Positions 45,398 through 54,773 of a stretch of DNA of 64,000 bases are shown in pieces. This DNA comes from Flavobacterium sp. (GTDB lineage Bacteria > Bacteroidota > Bacteroidia > Flavobacteriales > Flavobacteriaceae): contig NZ_JBCNKR010000005.1 in NCBI RefSeq assembly GCF_039595935.1, forward strand, positions 310,001 to 374,000, in the 5' to 3' direction. The notes under the pieces were generated by a model. That model did not search any database. It had not been told where the DNA came from and saw only the letters and a program-made list of their open reading frames with translations. The number at the start of each line of letters is the position of its first letter. Within the stretch, counting starts at the first letter, position 1. The position numbers were made by a program, and so were the translations under genes.

Positions 45398-45815
45398 TTA
45401 TATTCCAATAATCTGAAGGATAACGAGCATCATCTTCTTTTACATTAATTAATGGCAAAGTAGAAAATGAAATTAATTTTGAGTTAGTCTCTAACGATTG
45501 TATTGCATTTGCATAACCTGTCGGAATATGAACTATTTTACTGTCAAATTCAGAAACAATAATTGTTTCAACAGGTAAATCTTTTGAAGGATTCTCCCAA
45601 TTATCAATTTTTACAAAATGAATTTTGAAGGAGCCGCTTACGCAATAAAAATTTTTTGAATCTAATTTATGCCCTTGCCAAGCTCGAATTGGATTTTCAT
45701 CAGAATTACTAATGATATAAAACCTTTCAATATCTTTAAAACTAAAATCATTTACATAGGAAATAATACCCCTATGATCTGAAAAGTTTCCTCCCTGAAT
45801 TACTTTAGGAATCAT
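45390..45815 (-). CDS. WxcM/FdtA-like sugar cupin
   Basis: A 141-residue single-domain cupin. SDHRGIISYVNDF (12-24), FYIISNSDENPIRAWQGHK (32-50) and FYCVSGSFKIHFVKIDNWE match WxcM-like/FdtA-type nucleotide-sugar isomerases and epimerases; His49 fits the position of the catalytic/metal-side His. VHIPTGYANAIQSLE closes the barrel. Likely rearranges a keto-sugar nucleotide, possibly the one used by the neighbouring aminotransferase. The precise reaction (3,4-isomerase or epimerase) cannot be told. Four-base overlap with the MraY-like gene. Confidence 0.78.
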   Translation of the reverse strand: MIPKVIQGGNFSDHRGIISYVNDFSFKDIERFYIISNSDENPIRAWQGHKLDSKNFYCVSGSFKIHFVKIDNWENPSKDLPVETIIVSEFDSKIVHIPTGYANAIQSLETNSKLISFSTLPLINVKEDDARYPSDYWNINE

Positions 45816-46771
45816 ATATTTAATCTCATTTTTTTTAACAAATAAAACTTAGATGAATATATCAACAGCAATGGCAAAATTACAATTACGAATAAAATCA
45901 AATCATCTACTTTTTGATAAAGAAATATAACTAATAAAGAAATTACTGCCTGAACTAATGCGTAATAAAGAGAAACAATTCTATGCTGTATCTTGTATTC
46001 ATTACTTAAAACCTGATACAAATGCAAACGATGTGCCTCAAAAATATTTTGTTTTAGATATAGTCTATGTATAATTGTACACACAGCATCCACACCATAA
46101 ACAGCTAAAAACAAAAGCCATATAAATGAGCTTGTATTAAGGATAAGTTTTAAAACTAAATAAATTATCCAAAATGCGATCGCAATGCTACCAACATCGC
46201 CTGCAAAACACTTCGCTTTTTTTCTATAATTAAAGAACAAAAAAACCAAACTGGCAATCATACCATATTTTACAAAGCTGGAGTCAATAAAAAGTTGAAT
46301 TTTTGAATTAACATACAATAACGATCCTAAAACTACTAATGTATATAATCCCGTTATTCCATTAATACCGTCCATAAAATTGTAGGCGTTTATTAGCCCA
46401 ATTGCTAAAATGTATGCTATTATTACACTCCAGACGGGAGTCAAATTAAACAATCCTAAATCATAAAATATTAAAGTAATTGATATGAAATGAATAGAAA
46501 TTCGGATTTTATTCGATAAACTTTGAATATCATCCCAAAAACTGACTAAACTGACTAAAGTAATTCCTGTGAAAAAAAAATAATTACTCTCTATGTTTTT
46601 TATAAAATAAAGCAAGGCTGCAAACCAAAAGATGATTCCTCCTCCTCTTAATGTTATGTCTGTGTGCGAGCTTCTTTGATTAGGTTTATCAATTATATTA
46701 AAATGATCTGCTACTTTAAAATAAAGTAACATTATCGTCGTCAAAATTATTCCTATTAATAAGTATTGCAT
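45812..46771 (-). CDS. MraY/WecA/WbpL-type initiating transferase
   Basis: A 319-residue polytopic enzyme (about 10 TM) that transfers a HexNAc-1-phosphate type sugar to undecaprenyl phosphate. Features are RSSHTDITLRGGGIIFW (33-49), INAYNFMDGINGITG (Asp-rich active site near 127-141), KCFAGDVGSIAIAFW, and EAHRLHLYQVL (HRxH motif). The HRxH and NFMDG motifs fit the WbpL/WecA branch. With the SDR at 48910 and the PglF-like dehydratase, QuiNAc or FucNAc is a plausible first sugar. It is a second initiating enzyme beside the WcaJ-type one at 12815. Confidence 0.9.
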   Translation of the reverse strand: MQYLLIGIILTTIMLLYFKVADHFNIIDKPNQRSSHTDITLRGGGIIFWFAALLYFIKNIESNYFFFTGITLVSLVSFWDDIQSLSNKIRISIHFISITLIFYDLGLFNLTPVWSVIIAYILAIGLINAYNFMDGINGITGLYTLVVLGSLLYVNSKIQLFIDSSFVKYGMIASLVFLFFNYRKKAKCFAGDVGSIAIAFWIIYLVLKLILNTSSFIWLLFLAVYGVDAVCTIIHRLYLKQNIFEAHRLHLYQVLSNEYKIQHRIVSLYYALVQAVISLLVIFLYQKVDDLILFVIVILPLLLIYSSKFYLLKKMRLNI

Positions 46772-46788
46772 TAATTACAGAAGTTTAT

Positions 46789-47721
46789 CTATTCCCAATT
46801 AGTGTCTTTTATCTCATCATAAACTTTCTGAATACCTTCTTCAAGTGTCGTTTTGGCTTTCCATCCAAAACTATTCAATTTTGATACATCCATTAATTTA
46901 CGAGGAGTCCCATCCGGTTTACTTGTATCTGTTAAAATTTCGCCTTCAAAACCAACTACTTTTTTTACTAAAACAGCCAAATCTAAAATTGAAATATCTT
47001 CCCCAACACCTATATTTACTAAACCTTCTTCATTGTAATTTTCCATTAGGAAGAAACAAGCCTCGGCTAAATCATCTGCATGTAAAAACTCTCTTCTTGG
47101 ACTTCCAGTTCCCCAAATTGTAACTGAAGCATCTTTATTACGTTTTGCAGTTATAAATTTTCTAAGCATTGCAGGTAATACATGAGAGTTTTTTAAATCA
47201 TAATTATCATTTGGCCCATATAAATTTGTAGGCATTACAGAAATAAAATTACACCCGAACTGGCTTCTGTATGCATCACACATTTTAATTCCGGCAATCT
47301 TTGCGATCGCATAGGGCTCATTTGTTGGTTCTAATTCTCCAGTCAAAATATACTCTTCTTTCAATGGCTGAGGAGCCATTTTTGGATAAATACATGATGA
47401 CCCCAAAAACATTAATTTTTTAACATTTTTTAAATATGACTGATGGATTATATTATTTTGAATCATCAAATTCTCATAAATAAAATCTCCTCGGTAAGTA
47501 TTATTTGCAATAATTCCACCAACCTTTGCAGCAGCTAAAAAAACATAATCTGGTTTTTCTTGCTCGAAAAAATCAGCAACAGCTTGTTGATTTCTTAAGT
47601 CAAGTTCTGACGAGGTTTTTAAAATAAAATTGGTAAATCCTTTGCTTTTTAATTGGCGTAAAATAGCAGAACCTACCATTCCTCGATGTCCGGCTATATA
47701 TATTTTATCATTTAAATTCAT
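46789..47721 (-). CDS. fcl: GDP-L-fucose synthase
   Basis: A 310-residue epimerase-reductase converting GDP-4-keto-6-deoxy-mannose to GDP-L-fucose. IYIAGHRGMVGSAILRQL (8-25), VFLAAAKVGGIIAN, LGSSCIYPKMAPQPLKE and YAIAKIAGIKMCDAY (YxxxK) match Fcl/WcaG. NLYGPNDNYD and HADDLAEACFF are also conserved. It lies 46 bases after gmd, giving a gmd-fcl pair for GDP-fucose. GDP-mannose supply (manA/B/C) is not in the window. Confidence 0.96.
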   Translation of the reverse strand: MNLNDKIYIAGHRGMVGSAILRQLKSKGFTNFILKTSSELDLRNQQAVADFFEQEKPDYVFLAAAKVGGIIANNTYRGDFIYENLMIQNNIIHQSYLKNVKKLMFLGSSCIYPKMAPQPLKEEYILTGELEPTNEPYAIAKIAGIKMCDAYRSQFGCNFISVMPTNLYGPNDNYDLKNSHVLPAMLRKFITAKRNKDASVTIWGTGSPRREFLHADDLAEACFFLMENYNEEGLVNIGVGEDISILDLAVLVKKVVGFEGEILTDTSKPDGTPRKLMDVSKLNSFGWKAKTTLEEGIQKVYDEIKDTNWE

Positions 47722-47767
47722 AGTATCAAATTTCTCTGTTTTCAGAATAAAATTATTTTAACTCAAT

Positions 47768-48892
47768 TTAATATTTAATTCCTGATCTTACTTCTTTTAG
47801 CATCTTTTCTCTATTAACATACTCTAGATCAGACGCCATCATTTCTTTAACTAATCCAGCCAAATCATACTTAGGCACCCATCCTAATTTGGTTTTAGAC
47901 TTTGTTGGATCTCCAATAAGTAAATCAACTTCTGTAGGACGGAAATATTGCGGATCAACTGCAATCACCTGTTTTCCTATCTCAATTTGATATGATGGGT
48001 TATTACATGCAGCAACATATCCTTTCTCATTAACTCCTTCTCCTCTAAACTCAATATCTATTCCTACTTCTGCAAATGACATTTTCACAAAATTGCGTAC
48101 ATAAGTCGTTTCTCCCATAGCAATTACATAATCCTCAGCAACGTCTTGTTGTAAAATTCTCCACATTGCTTCTACATAATCTTTCGCATGTCCCCAATCA
48201 CGCTGAGCATCTAGATTACCAAGATATAAACAATCTTGCTCTCCTAATGCAATAGCAGCTGTAGCCATAGTAATTTTTCTAGTAACGAAAGTTTCTCCTC
48301 TACGTGGTGATTCGTGATTAAATAGAATTCCATTACAAGCATACATATCATAAGCCTCACGATAATTTTTAGTTATCCAAAAACCGTAGATTTTAGCTAC
48401 CCCATATGGTGATCGAGGGTAAAAAGGTGAGTGTTCATCATAAAAACCTTTCTCATTTTTATTTTCAGCCAAACCTCCATATAATTCAGATGTAGACGCC
48501 TGATAAATACGTGTTTTCTTTTCTAATCCTAAAATACGTACAGCTTCTAAAATTCTTAATGTACCTATTCCATCAACATTTGCAACATATTCTGGTGAAT
48601 CAAAAGAGACTTTTACATGACTCATTGCTCCTAAATTATAGATTTCATCCGGCTGTACTTCTTGAATAATTCTAATAACATTAGTCGAATCAGTTAAATC
48701 TCCATAGTGTAATTTAAAATTCACATGAGCTTCATGTTGATCCTGATATATATGGTCAATACGTTGTGTATTAAAAGAAGAAGCTCTTCTTTTAACTCCA
48801 TGAACCATATAACCTTTCTCTAATAATAATTCTGCCAAGTATGAACCATCTTGTCCTGTAATCCCTGTTATAAGAGCTATTTTCATATTCAA
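47768..48892 (-). CDS. gmd: GDP-mannose 4,6-dehydratase
   Basis: A 374-residue SDR making GDP-4-keto-6-deoxy-D-mannose. Motifs are [61 protein letters not shown] and [16 protein letters not shown] (YxxxK). [14 protein letters not shown] and [11 protein letters not shown] are specific to Gmd. Start may be M1 (48892) or M3. Forms a pair with fcl. Confidence 0.97.
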   Translation of the reverse strand: MNMKIALITGITGQDGSYLAELLLEKGYMVHGVKRRASSFNTQRIDHIYQDQHEAHVNFKLHYGDLTDSTNVIRIIQEVQPDEIYNLGAMSHVKVSFDSPEYVANVDGIGTLRILEAVRILGLEKKTRIYQASTSELYGGLAENKNEKGFYDEHSPFYPRSPYGVAKIYGFWITKNYREAYDMYACNGILFNHESPRRGETFVTRKITMATAAIALGEQDCLYLGNLDAQRDWGHAKDYVEAMWRILQQDVAEDYVIAMGETTYVRNFVKMSFAEVGIDIEFRGEGVNEKGYVAACNNPSYQIEIGKQVIAVDPQYFRPTEVDLLIGDPTKSKTKLGWVPKYDLAGLVKEMMASDLEYVNREKMLKEVRSGIKY

Positions 48893-48909
48893 ATTTTTAA
48901 CTATTCTAT

Positions 48910-49809
48910 TTATTTTTTATTTTTAAAGGACTTAAAAGTAATTATCAAACCTTCGCGAGTTGATACAGGTAAAGGTTTTTCAATAGCTTTTAATATTTTA
49001 TTATTACTCACCACGTAATTTTCAGTCAATTTTTGAAGTCTCTCTGAATTTAGAGGTAATTTTAAAAAGTCTCCAACTCTTGAAATCCCATATATAAACG
49101 AAGTGGGAATTTTCAAAATATTTGGTTTTTTCTCTAGAGTTTCGCACAAATTTATAATTAATTCATTTGTAGAAAGAGCTAAATCATCTGCCACTTGATA
49201 AACGCCAGAAATAATAGATTCGTTTTCAATCATTTCTTTAACTACAAAACAAAGATTTTCTATACTAAGAAATGATCTTTGATTTTCAAAAGAACCAAGC
49301 GGCCACGGAATACCCTTTGAAACTATATTATATAAAAGATTTAAATTTCCTTTATTACCAGGTCCATGAATCATGCAGGGCCTAATAATATATACTCTTT
49401 TTCCTTCTGGAAGTTCGTTACTTAAAATATATTGTTCTGCTTTGTATTTGGAAATCCCATAATGAGTTTGGGGATTAGGCGTATTTTCTTCGGTTAAGAT
49501 TCCGTCAACTTTATCTGAAGATGCTTTAACACTGCTCATAAAAACAAAAACACTAGCATCTGAAACTAAAAATGCATCAAATAATTGTTTTGTCAATTCA
49601 AAATTTGCCTCATAATAGTCAGATGGTTTCGAAACTTTCTTTAAGTCATGTGCTTTACCCGCTAAATGAATTACTGCATCCGTTTCAAATTTAAATTTTT
49701 GATCATTTTCAAAACGTACTTTCAATGCATTTATTTCGTGATCATTTCTTAAATAACTCTGAAGATTTAACCCAACAAAACCAGAAGCACCTGTAATTGT
49801 TACTTTCAT
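48910..49809 (-). CDS. NAD-dependent epimerase/4-reductase-like SDR (WbpK/WbpV type)
   Basis: A 299-residue extended SDR, taking ATG 49809 as the start ([20 protein letters not shown]). A longer frame begins with TTG and adds residues not seen in the family. [32 protein letters not shown] and [10 protein letters not shown] (YxxxK) mark the site. AGKAHD, with [24 protein letters not shown], is typical of the WbpK/WbpV 4-reductases that turn UDP-4-keto-6-deoxy-GlcNAc into FucNAc or QuiNAc. The ATG overlaps the upstream GT2 stop (ATGA). Confidence 0.85.
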   Translation of the reverse strand: MKVTITGASGFVGLNLQSYLRNDHEINALKVRFENDQKFKFETDAVIHLAGKAHDLKKVSKPSDYYEANFELTKQLFDAFLVSDASVFVFMSSVKASSDKVDGILTEENTPNPQTHYGISKYKAEQYILSNELPEGKRVYIIRPCMIHGPGNKGNLNLLYNIVSKGIPWPLGSFENQRSFLSIENLCFVVKEMIENESIISGVYQVADDLALSTNELIINLCETLEKKPNILKIPTSFIYGISRVGDFLKLPLNSERLQKLTENYVVSNNKILKAIEKPLPVSTREGLIITFKSFKNKK

Positions 49810-50549
49810 TTTTTTAAGAATCCTATTATTTTCCAAAAAAAGCGCATTTTAATCTTAAAAGGAGAAAATTCAAGCTGATTCATTTTTAATGCTTTCTGAA
49901 TTTCTTTTGTAATTAACTTATAAGATGAAGACCCTGAACTACTCAAGCCTCCAACAAGCATAGCTGTTGTCGTTATATTTGAATATTTCCACGATATTTT
50001 ATTTTTTAAGAAAAATCTAGTGATCAGCTCGTAATCAGCACCGATTTTAAAACCAAGTTCATAATTGCCAAACTTGGAAAATAATTTTGTTTCAAAAAAA
50101 ATAGACGGGTGTGGAGGCATGAATCCTATACGTAATTTTTCAGGACTCCAAAATTTTGACGAATATATTCTCACAACTTTGCCATCTTCTTTATGTTGGA
50201 TAATATTTCCAACCGAAGCATCTATATTATTATTTTCATGAAATTTTGCAATTTCTTCTATAACATTGACAGAATAAAAAGTATCATCAGAATTTAAAAT
50301 CCCAATTAAATCACCAGTTGCCAAAGCCAATCCTTTATTCATTGCATCATAAAGTCCTTTATCTGGTTCTGAAATCCATTTAGTTATATTATTTTCATGT
50401 TTTTTGATAATATCAATTGTATTATCTTTGGAATTACCATCAACAATAATATATTCGATGTTTTTGTATGTCTGACTAGCAACAGACTTAATTGTTTTTT
50501 CAATAGTTGATGCGCTATTATAGCAAACAGTAATTATAGAAATTTTCAT
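49806..50549 (-). CDS. GT2 glycosyltransferase (WcaA-like paralogue)
   Basis: A 247-residue GT2 transferase. ISIITVCYNSASTIEKTIKSV (3-23), YIIVDGNSKDNTIDIIKKHE and DKGLYDAMNKGLALATGDLIGILNSDDTFY. This is the only one of the four paralogues with NSDD rather than NSGD at the metal site. MPPHPSIFFETKLFSKFG and GADYELITRFFL follow. It is coupled to the 4-reductase-like SDR by ATGA and overlaps the upstream SDR by four bases. Confidence 0.9.
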   Translation of the reverse strand: MKISIITVCYNSASTIEKTIKSVASQTYKNIEYIIVDGNSKDNTIDIIKKHENNITKWISEPDKGLYDAMNKGLALATGDLIGILNSDDTFYSVNVIEEIAKFHENNNIDASVGNIIQHKEDGKVVRIYSSKFWSPEKLRIGFMPPHPSIFFETKLFSKFGNYELGFKIGADYELITRFFLKNKISWKYSNITTTAMLVGGLSSSGSSSYKLITKEIQKALKMNQLEFSPFKIKMRFFWKIIGFLKK

Positions 50550-51517
50550 ATCCTCCTATCAAGCATCCATTTTAAAGTTATTTTTATTCCCTCTTTTCTT
50601 GAATATGGTAATACTGGTGCAACTTTGTAAGTATTTTCTAAATTTATAATATTATTAGTTGTCATATTACGAAGACGAAATGAACTCATTGGAAAATTTA
50701 TTTTGAAAAAAATCAAACCATCACCAATTAAAGCCGCAGTCTTAATTAAAAAATAAGGCATTTTTTTAATCTTTTGTCCAAGTTCACCTGCAATCTCATT
50801 TCCCCATTCTTCAATATTTATTGCTGGATTATCTCCTATAAAGAAAACTTTTTCTTGCTCATTAAGTGTTTCTTTAAAAAGAATATTTTCAATTTGATAA
50901 ATTGCATTACCTATAAATCCGTATGTTTTTGTACAACCTCTATCTCCTATATGAAAATATTTACGTGAAATAACCATTTCAAAAAAATTCTTGTATGGTG
51001 TACCAAACCAAGGTCCCCAAATTGATGTTGGTCTTAAAATTGCCCAATCACAAACAGGCTTATTATCCCAAACTATTTTTTCTGTAAGTACTTTACTTTC
51101 TCCATAAATTGTTGATGGAGTATAATCAAACTGATTTTTCGGATAATAACCCGTATGACAAACTAACATTGAAGAAGTTATTAAAATTTTTTTTAAATTG
51201 TTTAGCTCATTCGCTATTTTAAGTAAATTATCAACTCCTAAAATATTTGCATTATAGTCTTCTATACTTTTTCCATCCAAATCAGTTCTGGCAGCAAGAT
51301 GAACAATATAATCCGGTTCAAATTTTAAAACGATTTCTCTAAAGTTTTGCAGGTCATTAATATCTGCTTGCTCCCAATATTTTGACAATTCCTCATTCTG
51401 TGGTTCTTTAATGTCAATATTTAGCACTTTATGGCCATCTAAAATTAATTTATCTGTCAAATTTGTCCCTATAAATCCCGAACCTCCTGTTATTAATATT
51501 TTATGTTTGATAGACAT
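50546..51517 (-). CDS. NAD-dependent epimerase/dehydratase
   Basis: A 323-residue extended SDR. ILITGGSGFIGTNLTDKLI (8-26), VHLAARTDLDGKSIEDYNAN, ITSSMLVCH and YGESKVLTE (YxxxK) are seen, with RPTSIWGPWFGTPYKNFFEMV following. It belongs to the UDP-glucose 4-epimerase-like superfamily. The substrate is not predictable. It overlaps the downstream GT2 by four bases. Confidence 0.88.
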   Translation of the reverse strand: MSIKHKILITGGSGFIGTNLTDKLILDGHKVLNIDIKEPQNEELSKYWEQADINDLQNFREIVLKFEPDYIVHLAARTDLDGKSIEDYNANILGVDNLLKIANELNNLKKILITSSMLVCHTGYYPKNQFDYTPSTIYGESKVLTEKIVWDNKPVCDWAILRPTSIWGPWFGTPYKNFFEMVISRKYFHIGDRGCTKTYGFIGNAIYQIENILFKETLNEQEKVFFIGDNPAINIEEWGNEIAGELGQKIKKMPYFLIKTAALIGDGLIFFKINFPMSSFRLRNMTTNNIINLENTYKVAPVLPYSRKEGIKITLKWMLDRRI

Positions 51518-51538
51518 TCCGTTTTAGTCTTTATTTTT

Positions 51539-52636
51539 TTAATTTTCTACTCTTTCTAGATATTGTGAGAATAGTGATTTTATTCTAAAATTGAATTGTT
51601 CTGGTGAAAATTCTAATTTTGCGTGTTCAATATTGTGTTGTTGAATTTTTAAAAGTGTTTCTAAGTTTTCAAGAAAATATTTTACTGCATTATAGGTACT
51701 TTCAACATCATTTGGTTTAACCAGAATACCTTCATCTTTTGTCACAATATCAGACAGAAAATTATGATCTGTTGTAATTACTGCATTTCCTGTTCTCATT
51801 GCCTCAACATTAACCAGTCCGAATGATTCTGTTTTAAAGAAAGTCGGAAATAATAGTATATCACTGTTTAAAAATAGTTCCTTTTTATCATTTCCTTTTA
51901 CTACACCATGATACTTAAATCGTTCGGGATAAATTTGTTGTAGTTTAGATAATTTATCTTCAAACAATAGTTTTACTTCTGCAGATGACATTAAATAATC
52001 AGATAAAGGTTCTCCAGCTATATGAAATACAACATTTGTATATTCAGAGGCTATTTTTTCAAATGTATCCAAGGCTACAAAAATACCTTTGCTTTTCATC
52101 AAAAAAGAAATATACAATATCTGTATTTCGTCTTTTTTGTTTTTATGGTTAAAATCAACATCATCTAAAATTGAATCATAACAATTTGGAATGACAATTT
52201 TTTTCATATTTGATAATGATAATGGCATCAATTCTTTTTGGCGCTCCGTTACAAAAATTGTCACATCTATTTGCTTATATGCCAAAGTAATTATTTTTGA
52301 AAAAATATCATTTTCTTCAAAGAGATCCATAATCTCATTACCATGTAAATGATTTATTACTTTTATCCCACGCAACTTACACAGAAAAAGTAGAAACACA
52401 TCTTTTATAGCACCTTTTTTACTTCTAGTACAGGTAAAATAAACCAGATCAACTTTACGGAAAATTAATATTAAAAAGGTCCTGAATATAGTTATTAATG
52501 TTCCAAAATATTTACTTTTTACATTTGTATCAATTAAAAATTCAGGTCTGATTAAATTATATACAATACTTGAAATCAATGCCTGTCCCCCAATTGGTGG
52601 TGGGATTGGGCAAAAAAATAAAATGTTTTTTTTCAT
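51539..52636 (-). CDS. GT4 glycosyltransferase
   Basis: A 365-residue GT4 enzyme opening ILFFCPIPPPIGGQALISSIV, a proline-rich glycine loop. VINHLHGNEIMDLFEEN lies on the acceptor side. The donor side has ILYISFLMKSKGIFVALDTF, FKYHGVVKGNDKKELFLNSDILLFPT, Ex7E motif ESFGLVNVEAMRTGNAV, and FLSDIVTKDEGILVKPND. A GHGN-type motif near residue 95 (HLHGNEI) is common in this group. It stands 21 bases before the SDR. An 87-base gap separates it from the GT2 at 52724. Confidence 0.9.
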   Translation of the reverse strand: MKKNILFFCPIPPPIGGQALISSIVYNLIRPEFLIDTNVKSKYFGTLITIFRTFLILIFRKVDLVYFTCTRSKKGAIKDVFLLFLCKLRGIKVINHLHGNEIMDLFEENDIFSKIITLAYKQIDVTIFVTERQKELMPLSLSNMKKIVIPNCYDSILDDVDFNHKNKKDEIQILYISFLMKSKGIFVALDTFEKIASEYTNVVFHIAGEPLSDYLMSSAEVKLLFEDKLSKLQQIYPERFKYHGVVKGNDKKELFLNSDILLFPTFFKTESFGLVNVEAMRTGNAVITTDHNFLSDIVTKDEGILVKPNDVESTYNAVKYFLENLETLLKIQQHNIEHAKLEFSPEQFNFRIKSLFSQYLERVEN

Positions 52637-52723
52637 TTATATCTTTATAATTTTTCATTATTTATTAGCTGGTCTTAGCCTTTAAGATTTGCTAGAATAA
52701 TAATGAAAAAATAATTTGTAATT

Positions 52724-53551
52724 TTAAATTTCTGATTGGTTAAAGTTTTCTTTTTGGGACCCCTTAATTTTATATTTTAATTTATAAAATTTTACAAAAA
52801 ATGAATTCGGCATTGATATTTTGAGTGTTTCTACAAAATATAAATATGAAGTACTTTTAAAATAGTTGAAATAATTACTTAAAGAAGGTATTAACGTGTT
52901 TTTTATTTTTAATCTTTCTTTAAAAACTTTTATTCGATTTATATCTGATAGTCCTCCATTTGAAATAGTGGCTATTTCTTCTGAAATTCTAAGAAAAACA
53001 GCTCCCTCCAAATAACTTTTTAATAAGAAATCATAATCGGCACAAATTTTATATTTTAAATTATAATAACTTTTTTGATGTAGTGTTCTTTTTATAAGAC
53101 AAGCCTGATGACTAAAAACCATATCTTTTTTTATATTCTCAATACCACCTGCTTTACGAACAAAACTAAAATCTAAATTTTCAGACAATACGTTGTAATT
53201 TCCATAAATAATATCAACATTCTTGTTTTGTTCGATGTAACCAGAAATTTTGTCTAGAATGTTTTTATCATGAAAAAAGTCTCCGGAATTAAGAAAAAGA
53301 ATCCAGTCTCCTGAACACAATCCAATTCCTTTATTCATAGCATCATAAATCCCGTTATCTTTTTCAGAAACGAAAATATCAATATTACTAATATATTTGT
53401 TAATTTGATCCAATGTTGAATCAGTTGATCCACCGTCAATTATCAAATATTCTATATTACCATAAGATTGATTAATTACACTTTCGATGGTTCTTGATAT
53501 ATTAATGTGGTCGTTATAAACTACGGTAATAATGGATATTTTTGGTAACAT
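52724..53551 (-). CDS. GT2 glycosyltransferase (WcaA-like paralogue)
   Basis: A 275-residue GT2 transferase. ISIITVVYNDHINISRTIESV (5-25), YLIIDGGSTDSTLDQINKYI and DNGIYDAMNKGIGLCSGDWILFLNSGDFFHD. FSHQACLIKRTLHQKSY and ADYDFLLKSYLE follow. It starts 38 bases inside the end of the polymerase gene, the longest overlap in the locus. A member of the four-gene paralogue set. Confidence 0.9.
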   Translation of the reverse strand: MLPKISIITVVYNDHINISRTIESVINQSYGNIEYLIIDGGSTDSTLDQINKYISNIDIFVSEKDNGIYDAMNKGIGLCSGDWILFLNSGDFFHDKNILDKISGYIEQNKNVDIIYGNYNVLSENLDFSFVRKAGGIENIKKDMVFSHQACLIKRTLHQKSYYNLKYKICADYDFLLKSYLEGAVFLRISEEIATISNGGLSDINRIKVFKERLKIKNTLIPSLSNYFNYFKSTSYLYFVETLKISMPNSFFVKFYKLKYKIKGSQKENFNQSEI

Positions 53552-54773
53552 TTTTAAAATTTAATGAAGTTAAGGTTAAGAGACATACTGTTAGATAGGT
53601 CAATATTCCTCCAATATAATCAGGTCTTTGTAATATCAAAACTAAATATATCAGACAGCTTTTTTGAGGAATTGTCAGCCATGCTCTTTTTTTAAAACAA
53701 ACATAGATATAATAAAATACATGTAAGGAAAATATTAGTCCTCCAATTATCCCATGTATTCCGAATATTCCAAGAAAATTTGCTGACATAAAAGTCCCAT
53801 AAAACTTACTATCTTCGTTTGAAGCATATGAGATTCCTTGGCCAATTATTGGGGAATCAATAATTGCTTCTTTGGCATTTGATATTAAATTTGATCTATT
53901 ATCTGCTTGAAAATTGTCCGATGCAGAACCTGGATTAATTATACTCTCTAGTCTTCCTATTGATGACCCATATATAACTCCTTGATATTCGCTATCCAAT
54001 TGTGAGTATAAATAAACAGAAATAAAAGAAATGAAGAAAAAAGAGATCAAAATTTTTATCAAACTTTTTTTACTTAAATATAATAATCCGTAAAGGGTAA
54101 GAATTAAATAAAATGCTACTGAGAATGTAAAAAGTCCCACTATCATTAATGTAGTTTGAATCTTTGTATTTTTTATCGTTAAATCATTTAGCAGTATTCC
54201 AACTATTAGATAAAAAGCAAGTGTTCCAGGCTCATCAAAAAAACCTGCCGGACGAATAAATTTACCAAAACCGTAATCAACATTGGTATTTGTAAATGCT
54301 ATAATAAAATTAAAGCCATCCCTTCCATCAGGGTTTTGAAAAACTGAATAATATGGCAAATTAATTGTTAAACAAAGTATAAAACATATCACAGATAAAA
54401 CTCCCATAACTAATGACAGCTTAATTAACTGTTTTGATAAAATTCCTATATCTAAGAATAGTAGTACATATATATATATTATAAATGGTACTAAAATTTG
54501 AAACAAAAGGTTTATATATGCTAAATCTCTATGAATAAATAAATATATGAATGATGTTAAAATTTGAGATAAAAAGATAAAAGCAATTGTTGTATTTACT
54601 TTAATATCTTTGATTTTAAACAAAAGTCCCCCCATCAATAAAGTCGTTAACAAAGCCATTATTATTTTTGCTGGCAAATTGTAAGCTTGTGCAATTGAAA
54701 AAGGAAATGCCATAAACATAATAATCCATATTATTACATATCCTTTTTTATTAATCTTAAAGAAACTAATCAT
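53514..54773 (-). CDS. wzy: O-antigen polymerase-like membrane protein (Wzy)
   Basis: A 419-residue polytopic protein with about 11 TM segments. The periplasmic loop (about residues 270-320) contains GRLESIINPGSASDNFQADNRSNLISNAKEAIIDSPIIGQGISYAS. The RPAGFFDEPGTLAFYL segment is typical of Wzy-like polymerases that join repeat units in the periplasm. Together with the Wzx gene at 57208 it makes a Wzx/Wzy export pathway. Sequence conservation in this family is low, so this is a topology- and context-based call. Confidence 0.8.
   Translation of the reverse strand: MISFFKINKKGYVIIWIIMFMAFPFSIAQAYNLPAKIIMALLTTLLMGGLLFKIKDIKVNTTIAFIFLSQILTSFIYLFIHRDLAYINLLFQILVPFIIYIYVLLFLDIGILSKQLIKLSLVMGVLSVICFILCLTINLPYYSVFQNPDGRDGFNFIIAFTNTNVDYGFGKFIRPAGFFDEPGTLAFYLIVGILLNDLTIKNTKIQTTLMIVGLFTFSVAFYLILTLYGLLYLSKKSLIKILISFFFISFISVYLYSQLDSEYQGVIYGSSIGRLESIINPGSASDNFQADNRSNLISNAKEAIIDSPIIGQGISYASNEDSKFYGTFMSANFLGIFGIHGIIGGLIFSLHVFYYIYVCFKKRAWLTIPQKSCLIYLVLILQRPDYIGGILTYLTVCLLTLTSLNFKNVTKNIHYYRSL

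Noticed and set aside
46186..47322. GCGATCGC palindromes (near 46188 and 47314)
   Set aside because: Both are inside coding frames (MraY-like and fcl) and only two copies occur; treated as chance.
49810..49836. Nine-residue TTG extension of the SDR gene
   Set aside because: The ATG at 49809 gives the conserved N-terminus and an ATGA overlap with the upstream stop.
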